Positions 45,869 through 55,775 of a stretch of DNA of 64,000 bases are shown here, piece after piece. The stretch covers positions 124,001-188,000 of the forward strand of contig NZ_AMDP01000019.1 in NCBI RefSeq assembly GCF_028128615.1, written 5' to 3'. The position numbers were made by a program, and so were the translations under genes. A model generated the notes under the pieces. The model was given only the letters and a program-made list of their open reading frames with translations, did not search any database and had not been told where the DNA came from. Source of the DNA: Enterococcus sp. 5H (GTDB lineage Bacteria; Bacillota; Bacilli; Lactobacillales; Enterococcaceae). Numbering within the stretch: position 1 is the first letter of the stretch; every line of letters starts with the position of its first letter.

Positions 45869-46555
45869 ATGAGTGTCAAAAAGAATCAAACTACCCACTC
45901 ACGCCCTAATAATAAGCAAAAACCGTCGGGTGTTGCTTCTAAGAAAGAGCAGTATCCGACTTACATAAAAAAACAGAAGTTGCGGTCTAAAGGTAAAAAA
46001 AGACAAAGAAAAAAGAGCTGGAAAACTCGGTTTCGAAAAGTTGCGCTAGAGTTTGGTATCAGTATCGTTTTATTAGGTATCATTTTGTATGTGCTGTCTT
46101 TATTCACCTTTACAGTTGCAAAAGTAGAAGGTTATTCTATGCTGCCGACATTAAACCATAAAGAATGGGTTTTTGTCAGTAAAGTAACTGAACCAAAACG
46201 TTTTAAGTTAGTTTTACATAGAGATCCAGTTAGTAAAGAAACATCTGTCAGACGAGTGGTTGGTTTGCCGGGTGAAACAATCCGCTATGAAGACGATCAA
46301 TTATATGTGAATGAACAAGATGTGTTTGAACGTTTTCTAGAACCGCAAGTTAAGCTGGCTAAATCGAGTAGTAGTAATTATACAGCAGATTGGACGCCAA
46401 AAATTAATCCAGTTCCCAAAGGACAATATTTAGTTTTAGGTGATAATCGACCCTATGCGTCTGATAGTCGAGAATATGGCTATATAGCTGAAAAAGATAT
46501 TGTAGGTGTGGTAGAAATGCGAATTTTGCCGATTCATCTAATTCAACAGTTTTAA
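45869..46555 (+). CDS. signal peptidase I family protein with atypical catalytic site
   Basis: A 228-residue type I signal peptidase homologue with a long basic N-terminus, one membrane helix (about 58-82) and an extracellular catalytic domain. The Ser motif is present (GYSMLPTL, Ser90), as is GDNRPYASDSREYG. In the second box, where the general-base Lys normally stands (K-R-V-x-G-x-P-G), it has Arg128 (SVRRVVGLPG). It may be inactive or work differently. A second paralogue with intact residues follows 4 bases later. Confidence 0.85.
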   Translation: MSVKKNQTTHSRPNNKQKPSGVASKKEQYPTYIKKQKLRSKGKKRQRKKSWKTRFRKVALEFGISIVLLGIILYVLSLFTFTVAKVEGYSMLPTLNHKEWVFVSKVTEPKRFKLVLHRDPVSKETSVRRVVGLPGETIRYEDDQLYVNEQDVFERFLEPQVKLAKSSSSNYTADWTPKINPVPKGQYLVLGDNRPYASDSREYGYIAEKDIVGVVEMRILPIHLIQQF

Positions 46556-46580
46556 ATGATTGAATGGGCAGCAAGAAAGG

Positions 46581-47222
46581 ATGGTTCCGATAAAAAAGAA
46601 GCAATTAAAAAAGGGCAAGAACAACATAAAAGAAACTACAAATGATAATGAATCAAATAGTAAAAAAAGAGTCAAAAATCACCTGAAAAATGCTGTTTTC
46701 CTACTAATTATGCTTATCGGTGTTCTCTTTCTGATTAAAGTAAAAACCCACATAGTTAGCGGTGAATCGATGATGCCCACACTGCAAAACAAAGACCGCC
46801 TATTTGTCCTCAAAAATGAAAAACCCGAACGATACTCATTGATCACATTCCAACCTGGAGAAAAAAAGAATGAATCTTACATAAAACGAGTGATCGGAAT
46901 GCCTGGTGACCGAATCTGGCTGGATCAAAATAATGTTTACTTAAATTCACAGATGGCTGAAACAAATCCCACCCCGCCAAATGAAGAAAATCTTTCAGGC
47001 GCAGATTTGCCGGATGGGACAATAAAAGTTCGCGTGACTTGGGAAGTTGCAGCCAAATTAAAAGATTTTTCAACAATTCCAGAAAACCAATTTTTTGTTT
47101 TGGGAGACAATCGCAGAAATTCAAAGGATAGTCGGGAAATGGGATTGATTAACGAAGACCAAATCGAAGGTGTGGTCAAATATAGATATTATCCATTTAA
47201 TCGAATTGGCACAATTGACTAA
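46581..47222 (+). CDS. signal peptidase I
   Basis: A 213-residue type I signal peptidase that cuts secreted proteins after export. It has one membrane helix (about 37-56), catalytic Ser63 in GESMMPTL, catalytic Lys102 in YIKRVIGMPGD and the GDNRRNSKDSREMG box. The start is uncertain: ATG 46581 directly abuts AAGAAAGG, and TTG 46560 has no ribosome site. It sits with its atypical paralogue inside the surface-protein cluster, which suggests dedicated processing of these exported proteins. Confidence 0.88.
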   Translation: MVPIKKKQLKKGKNNIKETTNDNESNSKKRVKNHLKNAVFLLIMLIGVLFLIKVKTHIVSGESMMPTLQNKDRLFVLKNEKPERYSLITFQPGEKKNESYIKRVIGMPGDRIWLDQNNVYLNSQMAETNPTPPNEENLSGADLPDGTIKVRVTWEVAAKLKDFSTIPENQFFVLGDNRRNSKDSREMGLINEDQIEGVVKYRYYPFNRIGTID

Positions 47223-47240
47223 AGAAAAGCGAGGATACAA

Positions 47241-49847
47241 ATGAAGCAAAATAAGACAAAATCATTTTTAAAAAAGAATAGTTGGGCAATTGCACTTAGT
47301 TTTTTCATTCCTGTGCTAGTTATGGCAGTCAGTTATGCTCAATTTGGTATTTATCCGACAAGTGACCGTACCATTTTAGCTAGTGATGCATTTGGTCAAT
47401 TGGTTAATTTTTACTCGGGGTTTAATAATTTTTTACATGGCGATCAGTCATTCTTTTATACGTGGTCAGGTTCTTTGGGACTGAATTTTGTCTCACTGAT
47501 GAGTTACTACGTGAATAGTTTGTATAGTTTTCTACTGATTTTCTTTGATAATTTACATATGCCTGATGCGATGTATGTTATTTTACTAGCAAAAATCGGC
47601 TCAATGGGTGTGACGTTTTGGGTGTTTGCGCATCAAACGTTTCGTCTACCTCAATGGACAAAAGTAATTATGAGTATTTCGTATGCGTTAATGAGTTTTA
47701 CTGTAGCATATTCGATTATGTTGATGTGGATGGATGCGATGATTTATCTACCGCTTGTGTTACTAGGAATTCATCGGTTGATGGATAAACAGAAACCGGT
47801 ATTATTGTTTATTGCTTATTTATTATTATTCATCACAAACTACTATATGGCGTTTATGGTCGGCTTATTCAGCTTTTTGTATTTTTTCGCTCGTTTATTT
47901 ACGGAATGGAAACAGTACAAAGGGGCGATCCTTCCTTATCTGATTACTTCGCTTTTGGCAGGTATGGCTTCGATGGTCATTATCCTACCCTCAGTATTAG
48001 ACTTACGCACAAATGGTGAACAGACAGATGCGATTAACAACTTCTTTACCAAGGATGTTGGATCATGGGATTTTGTAGTCAAAAGTATGTCTGGGGTTTA
48101 TGATACCTCGAAATTTGGCAGCAGTCCGTTTATTTATATCGGTTTATTGCCGTTACTCTTTTTCATTTTCTATTTTGTAACTAAAAAGATTCCACTTAAA
48201 AATAAGCTATTATTCGGTGGTCTTCTGTTGATTATGATTGCAAGTGTTTATATCCAGCCATTGAATTTATTTTGGCAAGGGATGCATTCACCGAATATGT
48301 TTTTATTCCGATATAGCTTCCTTTATTCAACTTTAGTTTTGATAGTAGCGGGATTCGGTTTAGAAAAGTTTGAGAAAAAAGATCTTAATATACTCGGGAA
48401 TATTACCTTATCTGTAATCGGTATATTTATACTAGCGGCGATTGTGTCGAACAAAAAACGTTATGGGTTTATTACTCAAGAATCGTTGATTGTAACGATT
48501 GCTTTATTAATCGTATACTTGGTGCTTATTGTGTTGAATACAAAAGGAATCAAATATAAATGGCTTATTCCTGTAGTAATTATTGCAAGTGTTGGTGGTG
48601 AGCTACTGTTTAATACTCATCAGATAATGTCTGGAATTAATCGGGAATGGGGATATACCAGCCGTGAAAGGTATACTGCTGGCTATAAAGATATTGAACC
48701 ACTAGTCCAGAAAACAAAAGAGCAAAATGAGTCGTTTTATCGTTTAGAAAACTTGGATCCAATTAGTCGTACGGATAGTTTTAATTACAATTATTCAGGT
48801 GTGACAATGTTTTCATCTATTCGGAATCGTAATTCTTCTCAATATTTAGATCAACTAGGCTATCGCTCTAAAGGAACCAATTTAATTATTCAATATGCAA
48901 ATAATACTATTTTGATGGATGATTTACTCGGTGTGAAATACAACTTAGCGAAAAATGATCCGCATAAATATGGGTTTAAAGAGATTGAAAAACACGGTGA
49001 CTACACACTTTACGAAAATGAACATGCATTGCCTTTAGGTGTATTGACGGATGAAGCTATTTACAAAAATGAAAATAGTAGTAATCAGACGGCATTAGTA
49101 CAATATTTGTCAGAAGCAAATGAAACATTATTCCAATTTACTGGTTTAAATGAAGTTTCTAGAACCAACATGTATGTTCGTGAAGTAGATGATTTTACCA
49201 TCTTCTCAGAAGAAAACAATGCTGGGGAAGAAAAAAGTATCACGTGGGAAGTTAATGTTCCCGCACAAAGTCAAGCTTATTTAACCTTAGATACTAGTTT
49301 ATCGAATATCTCAGATAATGGTTCTGTCGAAGTAAGTGTAGCTGGAGGTTATCAAACAACTAATGCACTTTCTTCAACAGGTTCATATTACAATCTTGGC
49401 TACTATGAAGAAGCTAAAAAAATAGAAGTAACAGCTAAATTTATTGGCAGTTCAAATGTACAGGTTTTACGTCCGTCTGTCATGCTTTTAAAAACAGATA
49501 GGCTTGATGACGCAATCAGTGCGATTAAAGAAAAAGAAGTAACATTTGATGTAAAAGGGAATCATGCCCAAGCTGAAGTGTCTACGGAAAAAGAACAAGT
49601 AATTTTCACTACGATTCCTTATGATGCTGGTTGGCAGGCGAAAGTTGATGGTAAAACAGTCGAAATAGAAGCAGTACAAAATGCATTGGTTGCAGTGAAA
49701 GTGCCAAAAGGAAAACATACCGTTGAATTGACCTATTATCCACAAGGAATGAAGCTGGGCGGGCTACTGTTTATCAGTAGTATCTTGATTTTTTGCGGTT
49801 ACGCTTATTGGTATCAGAAAAAAGAGAGAAAGAGAGAAACCCGATGA
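47241..49847 (+). CDS. YfhO-family membrane protein (GT-C-like)
   Basis: An 868-residue protein with about 12-14 membrane helices in its first 470 residues, an extracellular domain (about 480-830) and a last helix near 840-860. It belongs to the YfhO family, which has the GT-C glycosyltransferase layout. Relatives are linked to glycosylation of lipoteichoic acid or wall polymers. The acidic pair in the first loop (TSDRTILASDAFGQ, about 38-51) is a likely active-site region. It ends in an ATGA overlap with the next lipoprotein gene. Confidence 0.88.
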   Translation: MKQNKTKSFLKKNSWAIALSFFIPVLVMAVSYAQFGIYPTSDRTILASDAFGQLVNFYSGFNNFLHGDQSFFYTWSGSLGLNFVSLMSYYVNSLYSFLLIFFDNLHMPDAMYVILLAKIGSMGVTFWVFAHQTFRLPQWTKVIMSISYALMSFTVAYSIMLMWMDAMIYLPLVLLGIHRLMDKQKPVLLFIAYLLLFITNYYMAFMVGLFSFLYFFARLFTEWKQYKGAILPYLITSLLAGMASMVIILPSVLDLRTNGEQTDAINNFFTKDVGSWDFVVKSMSGVYDTSKFGSSPFIYIGLLPLLFFIFYFVTKKIPLKNKLLFGGLLLIMIASVYIQPLNLFWQGMHSPNMFLFRYSFLYSTLVLIVAGFGLEKFEKKDLNILGNITLSVIGIFILAAIVSNKKRYGFITQESLIVTIALLIVYLVLIVLNTKGIKYKWLIPVVIIASVGGELLFNTHQIMSGINREWGYTSRERYTAGYKDIEPLVQKTKEQNESFYRLENLDPISRTDSFNYNYSGVTMFSSIRNRNSSQYLDQLGYRSKGTNLIIQYANNTILMDDLLGVKYNLAKNDPHKYGFKEIEKHGDYTLYENEHALPLGVLTDEAIYKNENSSNQTALVQYLSEANETLFQFTGLNEVSRTNMYVREVDDFTIFSEENNAGEEKSITWEVNVPAQSQAYLTLDTSLSNISDNGSVEVSVAGGYQTTNALSSTGSYYNLGYYEEAKKIEVTAKFIGSSNVQVLRPSVMLLKTDRLDDAISAIKEKEVTFDVKGNHAQAEVSTEKEQVIFTTIPYDAGWQAKVDGKTVEIEAVQNALVAVKVPKGKHTVELTYYPQGMKLGGLLFISSILIFCGYAYWYQKKERKRETR

Positions 49848-50818
49848 ATAAAAAAAGAACAATACTCTTATCTTTTGTAGCGATTCTGTTTTTTTTAGCA
49901 GGGTGTTCAAAAGAATTAGAGCCAAACAAGGAAAAGTTTTCTGCTAGAGGAGTATCTTATGAAATGCAGCTCCCTGGTGGCTGGAAAGCGGATGAAGTAA
50001 GCAATAGTAATTATGGCATCCAAACAATTTTTAGTGCAGAAGATAGCAAAAGTAATTCCTATCTATTTATTACCACAACGCCTGTTGCAGAAGTTGAACA
50101 AGACGGTTTTGGTGAGCAAACGAGAAAAAAATTACAAGAACGTTATAAATATAAAAATTTAGAAGATGTTTATATGAAAGAACTAAAAGTTGGTGATGCG
50201 CCAGCATACAAATATACTTTAAATACAGTATACAAAGAAAAAAGTGTGTGGGCTCATTTCTACTATATTTGGACCAAAGATAGTTTTGTCCAAATGACCT
50301 TCTATTCTGCAGATGATAACGCCTATGAAAAACGCTCAGAGAAAATTGATGCATCTGTTGCAACGTTTAGAGAAGTTAGTTTTGATGAAAAAGAAGCAGA
50401 GTCTGCACAAGAATCTGAGGAAAAAAGTGAAGGCGATATTGTTACGATAGAAAATGATGAATTAAAAATGGAAACAACAGCAGTCCGAAGAATTACTGGA
50501 GCACAAGGAGAAAACTTGTTAGCAATTCGCTATTCATTCACTAATTTAAGTGGAGAACCTGTCCAACCATCCATTTGGGCGGATTTGGTCACAGCGAAAC
50601 AAAACGGTGAGCCTCTTTCTATTGGAACGCTACCAGAAGACACGTCTCTTTTAGATGTAAAAGAATTAGCAGCAACTCAAATAGAAACCGTGCAGAAGAA
50701 TGAAACCGTCGAAAGTGTAGTTCTTTATGAACTATTAGATGATAGCACAGTTGAATTGAACTTTTCTCAAGAAGCATTTCCAGAGCAAAAGGCTATAGGG
50801 GTGGTGGTTCCTAAATGA
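49844..50818 (+). CDS. lipoprotein with DUF5067-like domain
   Basis: A 324-residue lipoprotein with signal peptide and lipobox FLAGC (Cys near residue 21). A middle domain (about 35-180) is followed by an acidic linker (EKEAESAQESEEKSEG) and a C-terminal immunoglobulin-like domain (about 205-320) of the DUF5067 type. ATG 49844 overlaps the yfhO-family stop, so an upstream in-frame ATG is rejected. It overlaps the next lipoprotein gene by 4 bases. Function is unknown. Confidence 0.8.
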   Translation: MNKKRTILLSFVAILFFLAGCSKELEPNKEKFSARGVSYEMQLPGGWKADEVSNSNYGIQTIFSAEDSKSNSYLFITTTPVAEVEQDGFGEQTRKKLQERYKYKNLEDVYMKELKVGDAPAYKYTLNTVYKEKSVWAHFYYIWTKDSFVQMTFYSADDNAYEKRSEKIDASVATFREVSFDEKEAESAQESEEKSEGDIVTIENDELKMETTAVRRITGAQGENLLAIRYSFTNLSGEPVQPSIWADLVTAKQNGEPLSIGTLPEDTSLLDVKELAATQIETVQKNETVESVVLYELLDDSTVELNFSQEAFPEQKAIGVVVPK

Positions 50819-51558
50819 TGAGTAAGAAAACGAATATAGGAATTGCCTTGTTGATGTGTCTGTTTATTTTTGCCGGATGTGGTTCATCGGATCGCTACGC
50901 TAAATTTTCCAAAGAAGATCAACAACTTAGCTGGCAAGGTGAACATAAACGTTCATTTGGTGATTCAGACTATTCTAAAATAGAAACAGAAGCAGAAGCT
51001 TTCAGTTTGGTAAAAGATAAATACCAACTTGCTATTCCCAGTTATTACGAGGAAAGCAAAAAGCTGATTGAAGATGAAATTCCTTCCGAAAAGGTGAAGC
51101 AAGGAGAGACCCTTTACTCTGTTTTTACCAGAGAAAAAGAGTTGTCCTTTCAAACAACATATACATTTTATGAGGAAGATGAACTACAGATTATGGCGGA
51201 TGTTACGCTAAACTACGAATTTTCAAAAAAACAAGAACAAGCTTATTTAAGATCGCAAATCGTTTCTATTAAGGTAGTTCAGGTAAAAGGACAACTGCCA
51301 AATGATAACGTCGGTGAGTTGATTCAAAATATGGGTCAAACTATGAAATTTTCTGATGAAACAATCGCAACTGGTTTAGCAGGATATGAGCTACAAGTGG
51401 ATGAAGCAACAAGTCCGATAACAACGGAGTTTCTACCTGTTGTACAAAATACAAATAATATAGACAAAGATACAGAATTTACTAAAATAATTGCAGTATC
51501 GTATGATGTTGATGGAACACTTAGAGAAATATACGGAGAAATTTCAGATTTACGTTAA
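50815..51558 (+). CDS. lipoprotein, unknown
   Basis: A 247-residue lipoprotein with the lipobox FAGC (Cys near 22). The mature part is acidic, with a beta-rich C-terminal half. No family is recognised. It begins in an ATGATGA overlap with the previous gene, so the two are coupled. A strong terminator after it closes the cluster that starts with the WxL and DUF916 genes. Confidence 0.75.
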   Translation: MMSKKTNIGIALLMCLFIFAGCGSSDRYAKFSKEDQQLSWQGEHKRSFGDSDYSKIETEAEAFSLVKDKYQLAIPSYYEESKKLIEDEIPSEKVKQGETLYSVFTREKELSFQTTYTFYEEDELQIMADVTLNYEFSKKQEQAYLRSQIVSIKVVQVKGQLPNDNVGELIQNMGQTMKFSDETIATGLAGYELQVDEATSPITTEFLPVVQNTNNIDKDTEFTKIIAVSYDVDGTLREIYGEISDLR

Positions 51559-51559
51559 G

Positions 51560-51608
51560 AAAAAAAGACAAGCAAACTTCGTATCTAGAAGCGTTGCTTG
51601 TCTTTTTT
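51560..51608 (+). terminator. terminator closing the surface-protein cluster
   Basis: GACAAGCAA and TTGCTTGTC form a 9-bp stem, extended by A-run and T-run pairing, with an 18-nt loop, followed by six T residues. Confidence 0.85.
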
Positions 51609-51688
51609 GTTTGCAGCAGTGTGCTATAAGCTAAAGAGTTTAATTAATAGGAAAGTTACTCTATTAGCATCGATGTATTCAATGTCTT

Positions 51689-54600
51689 TTATCCTACTTT
51701 TCTAAATTTATAGAAGTAAACTCCTGCCGCTGTACCAATAGCTAGCAAACCTAATCCAAGATAAGAAGCCATTTCTGCACCTAGTTTTGGATAAGTTCCA
51801 GTTCCTGTTTTTCCTTTGTCTGCCGGATTTGTATCTGGCTTTTTAGGCGTGTCAGGATCAACTGGTTCGGGTGTAGGAGTCGGAGTTGGTTTTTCTTCTT
51901 CTTTCTCTAAGTCTGCCTGAGCAATTGAAATAATTCGTTCACCTGGGAACGGTTCTTTGTATTGAGCAAGATCGACATTGGTTGTAGCATCATATACGCG
52001 TAAAGTAGCAGCTTTCTTCAGGTAATCAATTAAAACATTATCTAAAGAAGGACCTTCTTCACGTTCGCCGCCAAGCATATCATATCCGTCACCACCGGCA
52101 GCTAAAAAGTCATTCGTTGCCATGTGATAAGTTGCTTGTTCATTAATTGGCTCAAATAAACCAGTTTCCTTATTTTGAACATCGATACGTAAAACACGTT
52201 CACCGACGATTGTTTTATCGGTTCCATTACCTTCGTCTGCAGGTAATAAAGAGCCTTTTTTCGTTGAATCATAATAAACATGAATCGTACTAGAAACGTG
52301 AAGGAAACCGCCATTTGCACCAAGTTTTGGCTGGTTGTACTCATCTAGAATGATTTCACCATTTTCATCTTTTTGTGCTGCCGAGCGTAAAGATAACTCA
52401 AACATTTCTTTAACTTGTGCGCCAGTTACTTTGATCTGTGAAATACTATTCCCGAAAGGCATTACTGCAATCACATCACCCAACGTTACTTTTCCGGGTT
52501 CGATATTTGCCCGAATACCGCCGCCGTTAGTCACTGCAAAGTCAGTTGGTGTACTAAAACCAGATTGTCCATAGTCAAGCATCGCATCGCCGATCAGGTT
52601 ACCTAAGTTAGTTTCACGTGTCCGAACATTATCACGTTCGCCGTTAAACTGATAAGGATTATAATCGATGACAACTTCTGAACCCCATTCTTCAAAATTA
52701 GCGCGAGCTTTATCAACTAAAGCTTTGACGGCTGGATTTTCTTCTAATCCTGCTAAAGACTCTGCAGACGTTAAAGATGCCGTTTTCGGGTTAGTATTTT
52801 CCCAATCAACATTCACAAGCCCAACGTTGTTTAAATAGTTGCCAGTTTGAGTGTAAATGACATTGCCGTAGTGTTTTCCACCAGGAACAGCAGTATGAGA
52901 ATGTCCATCTAAAACAGTGATATTTAAATCAGCGAATTCTTTGCTTAAACTATCTGCTAACGTGTCACCACGCCATTCATGCGGTGTGGTTTCGTCAATG
53001 CCTAAATGTCCGGCAATGATGTAAGCATCGATTTGTTGTCCGCTATTGTTGATTTCATTGATCGATTTTTTCGTTTCTGTGATCGGATCAGCGAAAGTTA
53101 CACCAACAATATTATTTGGATGTGTTTTAGTTGCTGTTTCAGGTGTTGTTACTCCGATAATGGCATATGTTTTTCCATCTTTTTCAAGAATTTTATAAGG
53201 CTCAAATGCTAATTTTCCATCTTTGAACGTGTTGTTAGATAGCAGAGGAAAATTCAATACTTCTTTGTATTTCATTGCGGTATCAAAGCCGAAATCAAAT
53301 TCATGATTGCCGACAGCCATTGCATCGTAACCAACTTCATTCATAATTTCTGCCATATCCATACCTTTAGAGAAGTTAGAGATCGGCAGTCCTTGGAATG
53401 CATCGCCAACATCAATTAGCAGACCTGGTTCTATTTGATCTTTATAGGTTTTTAGACGAGCCATACCTAAGACATCTTTACCGTTTCCTTCTAAACGCCC
53501 ATGGACATCATTTGTATGCATAATTGTAAATGATTGAGGTTCAAAATCAGCGTTAATAACATCTTGTTTGGTAATAGGTTTAACGTTCGGCGTACGTCCA
53601 TCTGCGGCAGGTTCTGTGTGTAATGTTCCATTGTTAACCAATTCGACAGCTAAATCCCGCCATTTTTTCTCAAAATGATAACCGATAATTTCCCAATTTT
53701 CTTCGATTTCTTCGGCAGGATCTAAAACATTTTTTTCACGAATGTAATCAGCGATTAGACCGCGAAGTGTTTGCGGATCGGAATTATAAATGGGTTCTCC
53801 ACTAACAATGCCTTGGGCTAGCAATCCTTCATAACGATAATTATTCATCGCCATCGTATATGTTGCTTCAGGATCGACTGGTTTTCCTTCAATAGTTGGA
53901 TTGATAATTCGGCTGCCTGAAGGTTTGGAAATATCAATTTTATAGGAGACACCTGAAACCATATCGTAGTTATAGACCCGAATATTTTGATTAAAACTAA
54001 TCGTTAGATCATCTGGGCCGGGGGTGTTGTAGTAATCGGCCTGATTTTCCATATATTTTAATAAATTTGCACCAGTGATATTGGCACTGACTAGCGTATT
54101 TGGATACTTATAAATATCGAAGATGTTTGAATAAGAAATATCGCCCGCATTAAATTTACTATCGGCTTTAAAAAGTGCTGAAGCTGCCAATTGAGCACCA
54201 GTTGCTTTACGTTGAACATTGTTAATCAAGGAAATCATTGCTGTTGGACGTAATTGGGCTTCTGGAATACCTTTGACTTCTTCTGGAGGTAAAAAGTCAG
54301 CTGTTGCTGTCCCGATTTTTTCAGAGATAAATGCTCTAGTTGTATCGTGATATTCTTGGGTTTCGCTTTTTAAATCTTCATCTGCTGCTACATTTTTAGT
54401 ATCAACAATAGCTGCGTTACTATTTTTAACTTGCCATTTGTCATTCGTTTTTTCAACATCTAGATCGATTCTGACCATTTCTGTCCCAGTATCTTTTGGT
54501 CCAGCTACGGGAACTTTTCCATTTGGTCCATCTAGCTGTTCAGCAAATGAGCGGTGATCGTGACCTAAAATAAATGCATCAATACCGGCAACATTATTGA

Positions 54601-55465
54601 TGACTTGGTCGGCGCTAGCAGCAGGATCTGAATTTTCTCTACCAGCATGAATTGAAGCAACAATAATATCTGCGCTGTCTTTCAATTCAGCAACAGCTTT
54701 TTCAGCTTCTTCTTTTAGCGGTTCAAAATAAAGACTTTCGACTTTCGATCCGTCCCATAAAGGAATTTGCGGCGTAGTTAAACCGATGATGCCAACGGTT
54801 AAATCTTTTTCCCCGTCACCATTAATATCAATGTCTTTCGTCGTAGTACTGCCAACAAAATGATTGTTTGTTGCTTTAACATAGGTATTAGCTGATAAAA
54901 TTGGAAATTCAGCTTCTGTATTTATCTTGTGTATTAAATCCAAGCCAAAGTTAAACTCGTGGTTCCCCAAAACCATTGCATCATACTTCATATAGTTCAT
55001 TGCTTTAATCATTGGATTTGGCTGTTTAATCAGCGGATCTTTATTGTAAAGATCATCAGTTAAAATAGTGCCCTGATTGATATCACCATTATCGATTAAA
55101 ATAGTACCGTTAGGATTTTGTGTACGGACATTATTAACCACTGTGCTGACTTGAGAAAGCCCGACTGGTGTTTCTTTATCATCTTCATAAGACCAGTTCC
55201 ATAATTGACCATGTACATCAGAGGTTCCTAAAATTGTTAATTTTTGTGTACCTTCCAGAGCAGTTGTCTGGATGTTGTCTGGTTCTTCTGGTGTTGAACT
55301 TGTTGCAGTTACATTTTCTGAAAGTGGTACTTCTGTTGCTTGTGTTTCGCTGCTTAACGTGCTTTCAATTGCTAAAGCTGTCGTTGTTGTTGCGCTTACC
55401 AATAAAGTAGAAACCATGAATACCTGTAAACCAAGTTGCACTTTTTTCAAAACTGACTTTTTCAC
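51689..55465 (-). CDS. cell-wall two-module nucleotidase (YfkN-like 2',3'-cyclic phosphodiesterase / 5'-nucleotidase)
   Basis: A 1258-residue exported enzyme with two consecutive metallophosphoesterase/5'-nucleotidase modules. Module 1 (about 75-640) has SDVHG and LGNHEFNFG; module 2 (about 645-1170) has NDVHGRLEG and VGNHEFDFGFD. The arrangement is that of B. subtilis YfkN, which scavenges phosphate and nucleosides from extracellular nucleotides. A Pro/Thr-rich wall spacer and a sorting-type tail follow, with YPKLG at 1225-1229 where LPXTG is expected, a membrane helix and KFRKVG. I chose GTG at 55465 because GGGAGG lies upstream; the longer frame lacks one. A cre-like site lies upstream. 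Confidence 0.9.
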   Translation of the reverse strand: MKKSVLKKVQLGLQVFMVSTLLVSATTTTALAIESTLSSETQATEVPLSENVTATSSTPEEPDNIQTTALEGTQKLTILGTSDVHGQLWNWSYEDDKETPVGLSQVSTVVNNVRTQNPNGTILIDNGDINQGTILTDDLYNKDPLIKQPNPMIKAMNYMKYDAMVLGNHEFNFGLDLIHKINTEAEFPILSANTYVKATNNHFVGSTTTKDIDINGDGEKDLTVGIIGLTTPQIPLWDGSKVESLYFEPLKEEAEKAVAELKDSADIIVASIHAGRENSDPAASADQVINNVAGIDAFILGHDHRSFAEQLDGPNGKVPVAGPKDTGTEMVRIDLDVEKTNDKWQVKNSNAAIVDTKNVAADEDLKSETQEYHDTTRAFISEKIGTATADFLPPEEVKGIPEAQLRPTAMISLINNVQRKATGAQLAASALFKADSKFNAGDISYSNIFDIYKYPNTLVSANITGANLLKYMENQADYYNTPGPDDLTISFNQNIRVYNYDMVSGVSYKIDISKPSGSRIINPTIEGKPVDPEATYTMAMNNYRYEGLLAQGIVSGEPIYNSDPQTLRGLIADYIREKNVLDPAEEIEENWEIIGYHFEKKWRDLAVELVNNGTLHTEPAADGRTPNVKPITKQDVINADFEPQSFTIMHTNDVHGRLEGNGKDVLGMARLKTYKDQIEPGLLIDVGDAFQGLPISNFSKGMDMAEIMNEVGYDAMAVGNHEFDFGFDTAMKYKEVLNFPLLSNNTFKDGKLAFEPYKILEKDGKTYAIIGVTTPETATKTHPNNIVGVTFADPITETKKSINEINNSGQQIDAYIIAGHLGIDETTPHEWRGDTLADSLSKEFADLNITVLDGHSHTAVPGGKHYGNVIYTQTGNYLNNVGLVNVDWENTNPKTASLTSAESLAGLEENPAVKALVDKARANFEEWGSEVVIDYNPYQFNGERDNVRTRETNLGNLIGDAMLDYGQSGFSTPTDFAVTNGGGIRANIEPGKVTLGDVIAVMPFGNSISQIKVTGAQVKEMFELSLRSAAQKDENGEIILDEYNQPKLGANGGFLHVSSTIHVYYDSTKKGSLLPADEGNGTDKTIVGERVLRIDVQNKETGLFEPINEQATYHMATNDFLAAGGDGYDMLGGEREEGPSLDNVLIDYLKKAATLRVYDATTNVDLAQYKEPFPGERIISIAQADLEKEEEKPTPTPTPEPVDPDTPKKPDTNPADKGKTGTGTYPKLGAEMASYLGLGLLAIGTAAGVYFYKFRKVG

Positions 55466-55508
55466 AAAATTCCTCCCTAATAATGAATGATCAAACAAAC
55501 GAAACGGA

Positions 55509-55523
55509 AATAATACGCTTTCA
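55509..55523 (-). promoter_or_regulatory. cre-like site upstream of the nucleotidase
   Basis: On the minus strand ATGAAAGCGTATTAT matches the loose CcpA consensus WTGNAANCGNWNNCW except for one base. Catabolite control is possible. Confidence 0.35.
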
Positions 55524-55703
55524 TTTTCCGCAACAATTAAATAGTAATATATATTCTTAACCTTGTCATTAGAAAATTCTCTGAATTTGGGTAAAAAAAT
55601 GATAGATATGACAAAAAACATCAGTTTCTTTTTTTTAAAAAATATGAACTCCACAGTCTTTATTAGAAAATCTCATTATTTTTAACGAATACCTCAAAAT
55701 CAC

Positions 55704-55732
55704 TTGATTTATTTCGAAAAAGTGACTACTAT
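55704..55732 (+). promoter_or_regulatory. promoter of prs
   Basis: TTGATT at 55704-55709 and TACTAT at 55727-55732 are 17 bases apart, 44 bases before the prs start. Confidence 0.55.
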
Positions 55733-55775
55733 TTATAAGGAAACTATTGTTCAGTAAAAGAAAGTGGAGGTTCCC

